Shown in pieces: positions 27,864 to 35,749 of a DNA stretch of 64,000 bases; the first letter of the stretch is position 1; each line of letters starts with the position of its first letter. A program made the translations under genes and the position numbers. The stretch is from assembly GCF_014205075.1 (NCBI RefSeq), contig NZ_JACHMU010000001.1:1922001-1986000 (forward strand). The letters are read 5' to 3'. A model generated the notes under the pieces. It ran no database searches. It saw nothing but the letters and a program-made list of their open reading frames with translations, and had not been told where the DNA came from. This DNA comes from Microbacterium ginsengiterrae. GTDB lineage: Bacteria > Actinomycetota > Actinomycetes > Actinomycetales > Microbacteriaceae.

Positions 27864-29618
27864 ATGAAGCTGAAGCGGAAAGCGGCGGCGGGGATCGCCG
27901 CACTTCTCGCGATCGGTCTGCTCACGTCCTGCACCGGAGGAAACTCCGACAAGGCCGTGGAGCAGGTCGACTCGTTCCCGAGCCAGTGGGACGAGGAGAT
28001 CACGATCGACGTCTTCGACGGCCTCGCCAACTACATGGGCGTGCAGGAGGGCTGGTTCGGGAAGATCGTGAAGGACAAGTTCAACATGAAGTTGAACGTC
28101 ATCGCCCCGAACGTCGCCGGCGGTGGCGACACCCTCTACAACACGCGCGTCTCGGCGGGTGACCTCGGCGACCTCATCATCGTCAACAAGGGCGAGCAGC
28201 TCGACGAGCTCATCCAGGGCGGACTCGTCGCCGACGCCACCCCCTACCTCCCCGCCATGGAGCACGTCGACCGCTTCGACATGGCCCTCGAGAAGCTCAA
28301 CGAGAACGTCGACGGCGTCTACGCCTTCCCGACCTCGGTCTCCAGCATCCCGCCGACCGAACCCTCCGAGGGCATCGACCCGACCTTCGGGCCGTTCCTC
28401 CGCTGGGACCTCTACGCCGAACTCGGCTACCCCGAGATCGGCACGCTCGAAGACCTGCTGCCGATCCTGCAGGACATGCAGGAGCTCGAGCCGACCGCCC
28501 CGAACGGACAGAAGGTGTACGCCCTGTCGCTGTTCAAGGACTGGGACGGCAACTTCATGAACAACGCCAAGCAGCCGATCACCTACTACGGCTATGACGA
28601 AGTGCAGTTCGCGCTCGCCATGGCCGACGGCTCCGACTACCAGGGCATCCTCGACGACGACGGCATGTACGAGCGGGTGCTCCGCTTCTTCAACAAGGCC
28701 AACGAGATGGGCCTGGTCGACCCGGAGTCGACGACGCAGAACTACGACACCCTGTGGTCGAAGATGCAGAACGGGCAGGTGCTGTTCACCTGGTGGCCGT
28801 GGCTCGGACAGTCCGCCTACAACACCGACGAGAACATGGCCGCCGGCAAGGGCTTCATGATCGCCCCGATGCAGGACCAGAAGATCTTCTCCTACGGTGC
28901 CGAGGCCTACGGCGGCAAGCCGATCCTCGCGATCGGCAAGAACGCCGACGACCCCGAGCGGGTCGCCGCGTTCATCGACTGGCTGTACTCGGCCGAGGGC
29001 TCGCTGACCAACAGCAGCCAGACCATGGGCGCCGCAGGCCCCCAGGGCCTCACGTGGGACATGAACGACGCCGGCGAGCCCGAGCTCACCGACTTCGGCA
29101 AGGAGGTCTTCCTCGGCGGTGACGCTGCGGTCCCCGCCGAATGGGGCGGCGGCAACTACCTCGACGGCGTCTCCGCGCTGAACGTCAGCGTCGTGCTGCC
29201 GATCGACATCGACCCCGACACCGGCTACCCGTACAACTACAAGCTCTGGGACTCGTACCAGGAGTTCACGGCCAACCTCCTCACCGAGGACTGGGCAGCC
29301 CACATGGGCGGTGCCGCCACCACGATGGACTACCTCGTCGAGAACGACCAGGTCCTCGTCGCCCCCGGTGCGAGCTTCACCGTCCCGACGGACAGCTCCG
29401 AGATCGAGACGCTGCGCAACCAGGTGAAGGCCGTCATCGTGCAGTCGTCGTGGCAGGCGGTCTTCGCCGAGAACGAGGCGCAGTTCGACAAGATCTGGAC
29501 GGACCTGCAGGAGACCGCGTCGGGCCTCGGATACGACAAGGTGCTCGAGGTCGACCTTGCAACCGCGAAGGAGCAGGACAAGCAGCGCAAGGCCGTGGTG
29601 GAGGAATTCGCCGAATAA
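27864..29618 (+). CDS. Oligosaccharide-binding lipoprotein of the ABC importer
   Basis: 584 residues. A lipoprotein signal (MKLKRK, hydrophobic core, LLTSC with Cys23 as lipidation site) anchors it outside the membrane. The large family-1 extracellular solute-binding domain (LplA/YtcQ type, longer than the usual 420-450 residues) contains DGLANYMGVQEGWFGKIVKDKFNM and aromatic-rich stretches such as FTWWPWLGQSAYN, suited to stacking on sugars. AAAGGAAAAG precedes the ATG. Its size fits oligosaccharides rather than monosaccharides. A strong terminator follows. Confidence 0.93.
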   Translation: MKLKRKAAAGIAALLAIGLLTSCTGGNSDKAVEQVDSFPSQWDEEITIDVFDGLANYMGVQEGWFGKIVKDKFNMKLNVIAPNVAGGGDTLYNTRVSAGDLGDLIIVNKGEQLDELIQGGLVADATPYLPAMEHVDRFDMALEKLNENVDGVYAFPTSVSSIPPTEPSEGIDPTFGPFLRWDLYAELGYPEIGTLEDLLPILQDMQELEPTAPNGQKVYALSLFKDWDGNFMNNAKQPITYYGYDEVQFALAMADGSDYQGILDDDGMYERVLRFFNKANEMGLVDPESTTQNYDTLWSKMQNGQVLFTWWPWLGQSAYNTDENMAAGKGFMIAPMQDQKIFSYGAEAYGGKPILAIGKNADDPERVAAFIDWLYSAEGSLTNSSQTMGAAGPQGLTWDMNDAGEPELTDFGKEVFLGGDAAVPAEWGGGNYLDGVSALNVSVVLPIDIDPDTGYPYNYKLWDSYQEFTANLLTEDWAAHMGGAATTMDYLVENDQVLVAPGASFTVPTDSSEIETLRNQVKAVIVQSSWQAVFAENEAQFDKIWTDLQETASGLGYDKVLEVDLATAKEQDKQRKAVVEEFAE

Positions 29619-29631
29619 CGGATGCTGTGCA

Positions 29632-29664
29632 GAAGGCCCGGGGCGCGACGCGCTCCGGGCCTTC
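29632..29664 (+). terminator. Rho-independent terminator after the importer operon
   Basis: A 15-bp stem with one G-T pair (GAAGGCCCGGGGCGC / GCGCTCCGGGCCTTC) and a GAC loop, 13 bases after the lipoprotein stop, is followed by CTTATATATA. It also separates this operon from the convergent YesL gene. Confidence 0.9.
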
Positions 29665-29678
29665 CTTATATATAGGGG

Positions 29679-30296
29679 TCAGGCGCCGGGGGTGTGGCGG
29701 GCGAAGATGCTCCGGAACAGGAACGCCGTGCCGTACGCGCCGACGGAGAAGCCGACCGTGGCGAGGATGACGCCGAACATGGGGAACAGGATCGTCACGC
29801 ACACGAGAGTGGCCGGAACGAGAAGAAGCCCCATCGTGCGGATCGGCTCTGCCGTCGGGAGAAGCAGCGCGTTCTTCAGCGTCGCCCGCACGGGGTTGTC
29901 GTACACCGCCGTCAGCGCCATGGCGTAGAGGAACGCGGCGAAGACGTGCACGGCCGCGAGGATCGACACGACCATCGCGATGCCGCCGACGATCGTGGGG
30001 GAGCCCGACCAGAACAGTGCGCTGAACGCGAGCACGATCACGGCGGGCAGCAGCACGAGCCCGAGCAGCGACGCCTTCTTGGCGTTGCGCCCGAACGCCG
30101 GCATGAAGTCCTTCAGCGGACGCCCGCTCTCATCGTCCGAATAGCGGATCGTCACCTCGTACAGCGCCGCCGTCGCCGCAGGGATCGTCACGATCGGCAG
30201 ACACAGCGCGAGATAGAGGAGATTGAGCGCGACGAAGCCGAGGAAGCCGGTCACGCCCTGCGCCGTACGCCCCTCCGGGTCGATGCCGATGCGCAC
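29679..30296 (-). CDS. YesL/DUF624-family membrane protein
   Basis: 205 residues from a GTG at 30296 directly after the LacI stop (TGAGTG). Five hydrophobic helices are visible, and the opening GVTGFLGFVALNLLYLALCLPIVTIPAATAALY is the DUF624 signature. YesL-like proteins accompany LplABC-type oligosaccharide importers and plant-glycan enzymes in many Gram-positive loci, but their function is not established. It is the last gene of the GH95-LacI-YesL operon. Confidence 0.85.
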   Translation of the reverse strand: MRIGIDPEGRTAQGVTGFLGFVALNLLYLALCLPIVTIPAATAALYEVTIRYSDDESGRPLKDFMPAFGRNAKKASLLGLVLLPAVIVLAFSALFWSGSPTIVGGIAMVVSILAAVHVFAAFLYAMALTAVYDNPVRATLKNALLLPTAEPIRTMGLLLVPATLVCVTILFPMFGVILATVGFSVGAYGTAFLFRSIFARHTPGA

Positions 30297-31271
30297 TCAG
30301 ACCGCCGAAGCCCCGGAGAAGCGCGGCTGCAGCAGCCGGACCCGCTCGGTCGTCTCGCCCTCGAGCGCACCGAGGATCGCCCGCGCGGCCGCCGCGCCGA
30401 TCTCGGTCGCCGGCACCTCGATCGTGTCGACGAGGCCCGCGACGCCATGAACGAGCTGCAGCGGGCTCAGCGCGATGACGTCGCGCTTCGTCGCGTCGTT
30501 GCGCACGTGCGCGGCGACGTGGGGGAGCGCGGCCTCGTTGTGGAACAGGATGCCGGTGATCGCCGCATCCTCGTCGAGCACGGCATCCACGGCATCCACC
30601 GCATCCGCGGAACTCGGGCAGGCATGCACGGAGCCGGTGATCCCCAGCTCCTCGCACGCCGCGAGGAACCCGCGGTTCAACCGCACCGCATACGAGGTGT
30701 GTCGCTCGAGGACCTCGGCCGGCGCCCCGAACAGCGCGACCCTCGTGTGGCCGAGAGCAGCGAGGCGCTCGGCGGCCAATCGCCCCGCGGCCTCGAAGTC
30801 GAAGTCGACGCAGATGAGATCGCCGGCCCCCGACGGCAGCCCGATGAGCACCGTCGGCGTCGAGAGCTCCCGCAGCGTCGCGATACGGGGGTCCTCCGAC
30901 TCGATGTCCATGACCATGAGCGCATCGACGCGCGACCCCCGCGCGGCGTTCACCAGGCCGTCGGCATCGTCACTGGTCAGCAGCAGGATGTCGTAGTGGT
31001 TGTCCCGCGCCTCCTTCACGACGCCCGCGACGATCTCCATGATGACGTGCACGTCGACCCCGGCGCGGAGCGGCGCCTGCAGCCCGATCACGTTCGTCGA
31101 CCGCGACGCGAGCGAACGCGCACTGGCATGTGGGCTGTACTCGAGCTTCGCGATCGCGGACTCGACCCGCTCCCTGGTGTCCTGCGAGATGGTGCGCTTG
31201 CCGCTCATCACATAGGACACCGTCGAGATCGAGACGCCGGCTGCTGCTGCCACATCGGCGATCGTCACCAT
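30297..31271 (-). CDS. LacI-family transcriptional regulator of the glycan locus
   Basis: 324 residues. The N-terminal LacI helix-turn-helix and hinge are clear (TIADVAAAAGVSISTVSYVMSGKRTISQDTRERVESAI, then YSPHASARSLAS). The rest is the periplasmic-binding-protein-like effector domain ending in PATEIGAAAARAIL. It overlaps the 3' end of the GH95 gene by 7 bases and adjoins the YesL gene, so it is autoregulated if its operon carries the operator at 33681. It probably represses importer and hydrolase operons until a sugar from the substrate binds. Confidence 0.92.
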   Translation of the reverse strand: MVTIADVAAAAGVSISTVSYVMSGKRTISQDTRERVESAIAKLEYSPHASARSLASRSTNVIGLQAPLRAGVDVHVIMEIVAGVVKEARDNHYDILLLTSDDADGLVNAARGSRVDALMVMDIESEDPRIATLRELSTPTVLIGLPSGAGDLICVDFDFEAAGRLAAERLAALGHTRVALFGAPAEVLERHTSYAVRLNRGFLAACEELGITGSVHACPSSADAVDAVDAVLDEDAAITGILFHNEAALPHVAAHVRNDATKRDVIALSPLQLVHGVAGLVDTIEVPATEIGAAAARAILGALEGETTERVRLLQPRFSGASAV

Positions 31272-33658
31272 GAGTGCTCCTTCATCGCACGGGGACGTGC
31301 GTCTTCCGTCATTGTCTCAATCGTCGTGGCCCTGTTCGGCACCAGCTCGACGATTCGTTCGTCCAGTCCCGCGCCGCGCAGCCGCACCGACTGCGCGCGT
31401 GTGCTGTACAGCGTCACCTGCGCCACCCGCCCCGCCGACCACGTCACGTCGACGGTCACTCCGCCGCGTGCCCGGATGCCGCGCACCGCGCCCTCCGGCC
31501 AGGCGGCCGGAAGCGCGGGAAGCAGCTCGATCACCTCGCCGTGCGACTGCACGAGCGCCTCGGCGACCGCCGCCGTGAACCCGAGGTTGCCGTCGATCTG
31601 GAACGGCGGATGCGCGCTGAACAGGTTGCGGTACACCCCGCCCCGGTGCGCGGAACCATCGCCCTCGCCGGTCTGGTCGGCGCTGCGCAGCAGCATCCGC
31701 AGCTGGGCGTGCACGCGCTCGCCGTCCCGCAGACGCGCCCACATCAACGCCCGCCAGGCCAGCGCCCAACCGGTCGACTCCGGGCCACGGCCGAGGATCG
31801 ACTCACCCGCGGCGACGGCGAGGTCGGGGGTGGCATCCGGGGTGATGAGTCCGAGCGGGAACAGGCCGACGAGGTGCGACAGATGCCGGTGGTCGGGCTC
31901 TGCGTCCTCGACGTCCGCGCTCCATTCGGCGATGCGTCCTCGGCCGTCGACAGCGACCGGGGGTAGGAGAGCGGTGAGGTCGGCGAGCGCGGTCACCCAG
32001 GGCTCGTCGAGGCCGAGCACGCGAGCGCCCTCGTTGTAGGCCGCCGACAGCTCACGCAGCAGTTCGGCATCCATCGTCGCCATGAGCCCGATCGCCCGCG
32101 GGGTGCCCTCGGCATCGAGCCAGCGGTGCTCGGGCGAGGTCGACGGACTCGTCCACGCGCGCTCGCCGTCGCTCTGGATCCAGTCGAGCGCGAAGCGCGC
32201 CGTGCGCACGAGCACCGGCCACGCGGTATCCCGTAACCATTCCCGGTCGCCACTGAACAGCCAGTGCTCCCACAGGTGCAAGCTCAGCCAGACACCGCCC
32301 ATCGGCCACGTCGACCAACTCGGTTCGCCGACGACCGCCCCCGAGAACCCCCAGGGGTCGGTGTTGTGGTGCAGCACCCAGCCGTCGGTGCCGTACAGCT
32401 CCCGCGCGGCCACGGCGCCCGGCCCCGACGACACGCGATCCACGAACTCGAGCAGTGGCTCGTGACACTCGGCGAGATTCGTCGTCTCCGCCGGCCAGTA
32501 CGCCATCTCGAGGTTGATGTTCGTCGTGTACCCGCTCGACCACGGGCCGGGCAGCTCGGCGTTCCAGATGCCCTGCAGATTCGCCGGCAGCCCGCCGGGC
32601 CGCGACGCCGACATCAGCAGGTAACGGCCGTAGTGGAACGACAGCGCCACCAGGCCAGGGTCGTCGTCGTGCTGCGCGCGGAGGATGCGCTCATCCGTGT
32701 CGAGCGCCGCGACCTCGGCGGCGACGGGCAGGTCGAGGGCGCAACGGTCGTAGAGCTCCCGGTGCGCGGTGATGTGCGCGGTACGCAGCGCCCCGGCATC
32801 CGCGCCGTCGGCGTGCACGGCACCCGACGGCATGGCGACGGCGGCAGCCGACGAGACGGCATCCCCGTCGTGATCGGCGGTGGCGGTGCCGATCGTGATC
32901 AGGTGCTCGCGGCGGGCTGCGGTGCGCAGCGTGCCGTCTGCGACCTCGGCGGCGGAGCCCGCGGCGACCACGACCGCGCCCCGTCGCCCGTGATCGACGT
33001 CGTACCGGATGTCGGCCGGCGGCTCGGCATGCCCTGGCGGGACGTCGACGGGCAGATGCCAGTGGGTGACGAGGGCGAGCGGTGCGTCGGCGACGTGCGC
33101 GCTGTCGAGGACGGGGAAGGGGCCGGTGACGCGGACCTCGAGCCGCACCGGCTTGTCGGCCAGTACCCGATGGACGATCGCCCCGGTGACGGCATCCGCC
33201 CACGTCTCATGACGCACCGTCCCGACGCCCTGCACGATGTACGCGTGCGCGGCGACGCCCGTGCGCAGGTCGAGCGACCGTTCCAGAAGCGACGCGCTCG
33301 CCTCGTCGTGGTCGAGGAGGGCGACGTCGAGCGTGCCGAACGGCAGGAAGGCCTGTACCCACGGCGTCTGCTGCTGCCGCACCAGCCGATCGGCGAGATC
33401 GAGGTCGCCGGCGGTGATGGCGGACCGCACGGCGGCGAGGGCTTCGGCCCCTGCGGTCGCGTCCGATCGCGGCTCGTCGGGGGCGGGCCCCGACCACGCC
33501 GTGCCCTCGTTCAGATGCAGACGCTCACCCGCGGGGCGCCCCTCGCACATCGCGGCGCGGTGCCCGTTTCCGACGGGAAGGGCGTCCGTCCAGACGGTCG
33601 ACGGACGTCGGTATCGCAGGACGTGCAGGGCATCATCGCCCCGCGTGGACATCGGCAT
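31265..33658 (-). CDS. GH95 alpha-L-fucosidase (or related alpha-L-galactosidase)
   Basis: 797 residues, full length for GH95. The N-terminal beta domain has the family opening WTDALPVGNGHRAAM. The catalytic (alpha/alpha)6 barrel contains LPANLQGIWN, TTNINLEMAYWPAETTN with the asparagine pair that activates water, TSPSTSPEH with the general-acid Glu, and PPFQIDGNLGFTAAVAEAL with the catalytic Asp. No signal peptide is visible, so it acts on imported oligosaccharides. GH95 enzymes hydrolyse alpha-1,2-fucosyl-galactose, as found at the ends of xyloglucan side chains and on host glycans; some GH95 members act on L-galactosides. It is divergent from the GH42-GH31-GH3 operon. Confidence 0.92.
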   Translation of the reverse strand: MPMSTRGDDALHVLRYRRPSTVWTDALPVGNGHRAAMCEGRPAGERLHLNEGTAWSGPAPDEPRSDATAGAEALAAVRSAITAGDLDLADRLVRQQQTPWVQAFLPFGTLDVALLDHDEASASLLERSLDLRTGVAAHAYIVQGVGTVRHETWADAVTGAIVHRVLADKPVRLEVRVTGPFPVLDSAHVADAPLALVTHWHLPVDVPPGHAEPPADIRYDVDHGRRGAVVVAAGSAAEVADGTLRTAARREHLITIGTATADHDGDAVSSAAAVAMPSGAVHADGADAGALRTAHITAHRELYDRCALDLPVAAEVAALDTDERILRAQHDDDPGLVALSFHYGRYLLMSASRPGGLPANLQGIWNAELPGPWSSGYTTNINLEMAYWPAETTNLAECHEPLLEFVDRVSSGPGAVAARELYGTDGWVLHHNTDPWGFSGAVVGEPSWSTWPMGGVWLSLHLWEHWLFSGDREWLRDTAWPVLVRTARFALDWIQSDGERAWTSPSTSPEHRWLDAEGTPRAIGLMATMDAELLRELSAAYNEGARVLGLDEPWVTALADLTALLPPVAVDGRGRIAEWSADVEDAEPDHRHLSHLVGLFPLGLITPDATPDLAVAAGESILGRGPESTGWALAWRALMWARLRDGERVHAQLRMLLRSADQTGEGDGSAHRGGVYRNLFSAHPPFQIDGNLGFTAAVAEALVQSHGEVIELLPALPAAWPEGAVRGIRARGGVTVDVTWSAGRVAQVTLYSTRAQSVRLRGAGLDERIVELVPNRATTIETMTEDARPRAMKEHSW

Positions 33659-33664
33659 GTGGTT

Positions 33665-33670
33665 AGTATA
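33665..33670 (-). promoter_or_regulatory. Predicted -10 element of the GH95 operon
   Basis: On the minus strand TATACT lies 6 bases before the GH95 ATG at 33658. Transcription would then start about at the ATG and give a leaderless mRNA. This is consistent with the absence of a purine-rich ribosome-binding site before that ATG. Confidence 0.5.
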
Positions 33671-33680
33671 TGTTCTCGTT

Positions 33681-33696
33681 GTTGAAACGCTTCGAC
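33681..33696. promoter_or_regulatory. LacI-type operator between the GH95 and GH42 operons
   Basis: GTTGAAACGCTTCGAC is an imperfect 16-bp palindrome (6 of 8 pairs) with the same core as the sites at 25741 and 25797. It sits where the -35 region of the GH95 promoter is expected, and 22 bases upstream of the GH42 ATG, so a bound repressor could block both directions. Confidence 0.65.
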
Positions 33697-33718
33697 AATT
33701 CGACGGAGAACTCTGAAA

Positions 33719-35749
33719 ATGTCATCGACGACCACGGCGCGAGCCGCCTTCGACGCGCTCATCAGCGAGCGCGGGCTGGCCTTCGGTGGTGACTACAACC
33801 CCGAGCAGTGGCCGCGCGAGACCTGGCTCGAGGACGTGCGGCTCATGCGCGAGGCCGGGGTGAACTTCGTCACCGTCGGCGTGTTCAGCTGGGCGATGAT
33901 CGAACCCCGCCCCGGCGCCAGGGAGTGGGGCTGGCTCGACGAGATCCTCGAACTCCTCCACGACAACGGCATCGCCGTCGACCTCGCCACGCCCGTCGCC
34001 TCGCCGCCGCCATGGCTGGGCCTCCAGCATCCAGAGGTGCTGCCCGTCGACGCCGACGGCGTGCGGCTGATCGCCGGATCCCGCAACCAGTTCTCCCCGG
34101 CATCCCGCGTCTACCGTGAGCATGCACTCGCCATCACCCGTGACCTCGCCGCGCGCTACGCCGGCCACCCGGCCGTCCGGATGTGGCACGTCGGCAACGA
34201 ATACGGGCAGATCGACCACGGCGACGAGGCCGCCCGCGAGTTCCGCCACTGGCTGCGCGAGCGCCACGGCGACATCGACACGCTCAACGCCGCCTGGAAC
34301 ACCGCGTTCTGGTCGCAGCGGTACGACTCGTTCGACGAGATCCTGCCGCCGCGCCGCATGCCGTACCTCGTCAACCCCGCGCAGTCGCTCGACTTCCGCC
34401 GGTACAGCTCCGACCAGCTGCGCGCCTGCTACCGCGAGCTGCGCGATGCGATCCGCGCCGCGGGAGCGCAGCAGCCCATCACGACGAACTTCATGGGCTT
34501 CTTCGCACACGTCGACTACCACTCGTGGGCGGGCGACGTCGACGTCATCTCCGACGACCAGTACCCCGACCCCGCCGATCCGCACGCGCCCAGCGACATC
34601 GCCCTCGTGCAGGACCTCATGCGCTCACTCGGCCGAGGACGCAGCTGGATGCTCATGGAGCAGTCCATCAGCGCGGTCTCGTGGCGCGAGCACAACCTGC
34701 CGAAGTCGCCGCGGCGCGCGCGACGCGACTCGCTGCAGGCCGTCGCGCGAGGAGCAGACGCGATCTGCTTCTTCCAGTGGCGCCAGGCGCGCTCGGGCGC
34801 CGAGCGCTTCCACTCGTCGATGCTCCCGCACGCCGGTGCCGACAGCGACGTGTTCCGCGGTGCCTGCCGCCAGGGGGCCGACCTCCGCCGCCTCGCCGCC
34901 GTCGCGGGCAGCACCGTGCGCACCGACGTCGCGATGCTGTTCGACTGGTCGAGCTGGTGGGCGGGGGAGGAGCCGGCCCGCCCCACGCACCGGCTGTCGA
35001 CCATGGAGCAGATGAACCGCTGGTACCGGTCGCTGTGGCGCCGCGGCATCCCCGTCGACGTCCTGCACCCCGACGCCGACCTCGACGGCTACCGGGTCAT
35101 CCTCGTGCCGCACGCGTACATCCTCAGCGATGCGGCCGCCGCCGCGCTCGCCGCGGCCGTCGAACGAGGAGCACAGGTCGTCGTCGGCCCATTCAGCGGT
35201 GTCGCCGATGACAACGCGGGCATCCTGCAGGGACGATCGCCCGTGCAGCTGCGCACCCTCATCGGCGCCAGCGGCGAGGAGTGGTCCGGCATCCTCCCCG
35301 GCTCCCTTCGCCTGGCGGGCGACCTCGCAGCGGCCGACGACCCGCAACCGACGGCGAGCATCCTCGCCGAGCGCCTGCGCGTCGAAGGCGGAGAGGTCAT
35401 CGCGACCCACGACGGCGGCGAACTCGACGGCATCCCCGCCATCGTCCGGAGCACCGGCACGTGGTACCTCGGCACCGTCGTATCGGACGGCACGCTCGAT
35501 GCCGTCCTCGCCGGCGCCCTGGCCGCCGCGCACGTCACCGGCCCCATCCCCGGAGTCGAGGTCCTCCCCGACGGCCTCGAAGCCGTCCGGCGCGGCGACG
35601 TGCTGTTCCTCCTGAACCACACGCACCACCCCATCGATGTGCCGGTGAGACCGGGTCTGATCGACCTGCTCACCGGAGAAGAGACCGAAGACGTCGTCGG
35701 CATCGCGCCGGGTGATGTCCGAGCACTGAGCGAAAGGCACGACAGGTGA
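33719..35749 (+). CDS. GH42 beta-galactosidase
   Basis: 676 residues, typical family length. The TIM barrel contains FGGDYNPEQWP at 22-32, the general acid Glu161 in WHVGNEYG and the nucleophile Glu314 in MLMEQS. A trimerisation domain (VAMLFDWSSWWA and following) and a small C-terminal beta domain follow. No signal peptide, so the enzyme is cytoplasmic. It should release terminal beta-galactose after the fucose has been removed. First gene of a three-gene operon; its stop overlaps the GTG start of the GH31 gene (GTGA). Confidence 0.94.
   Translation: MSSTTTARAAFDALISERGLAFGGDYNPEQWPRETWLEDVRLMREAGVNFVTVGVFSWAMIEPRPGAREWGWLDEILELLHDNGIAVDLATPVASPPPWLGLQHPEVLPVDADGVRLIAGSRNQFSPASRVYREHALAITRDLAARYAGHPAVRMWHVGNEYGQIDHGDEAAREFRHWLRERHGDIDTLNAAWNTAFWSQRYDSFDEILPPRRMPYLVNPAQSLDFRRYSSDQLRACYRELRDAIRAAGAQQPITTNFMGFFAHVDYHSWAGDVDVISDDQYPDPADPHAPSDIALVQDLMRSLGRGRSWMLMEQSISAVSWREHNLPKSPRRARRDSLQAVARGADAICFFQWRQARSGAERFHSSMLPHAGADSDVFRGACRQGADLRRLAAVAGSTVRTDVAMLFDWSSWWAGEEPARPTHRLSTMEQMNRWYRSLWRRGIPVDVLHPDADLDGYRVILVPHAYILSDAAAAALAAAVERGAQVVVGPFSGVADDNAGILQGRSPVQLRTLIGASGEEWSGILPGSLRLAGDLAAADDPQPTASILAERLRVEGGEVIATHDGGELDGIPAIVRSTGTWYLGTVVSDGTLDAVLAGALAAAHVTGPIPGVEVLPDGLEAVRRGDVLFLLNHTHHPIDVPVRPGLIDLLTGEETEDVVGIAPGDVRALSERHDR

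Noticed and set aside
29694..32039. 781-codon plus-strand frame across YesL, LacI and GH95
   Set aside because: Spans three genes on the opposite strand and translates to Arg/Asp/His-rich sequence with no family resemblance.
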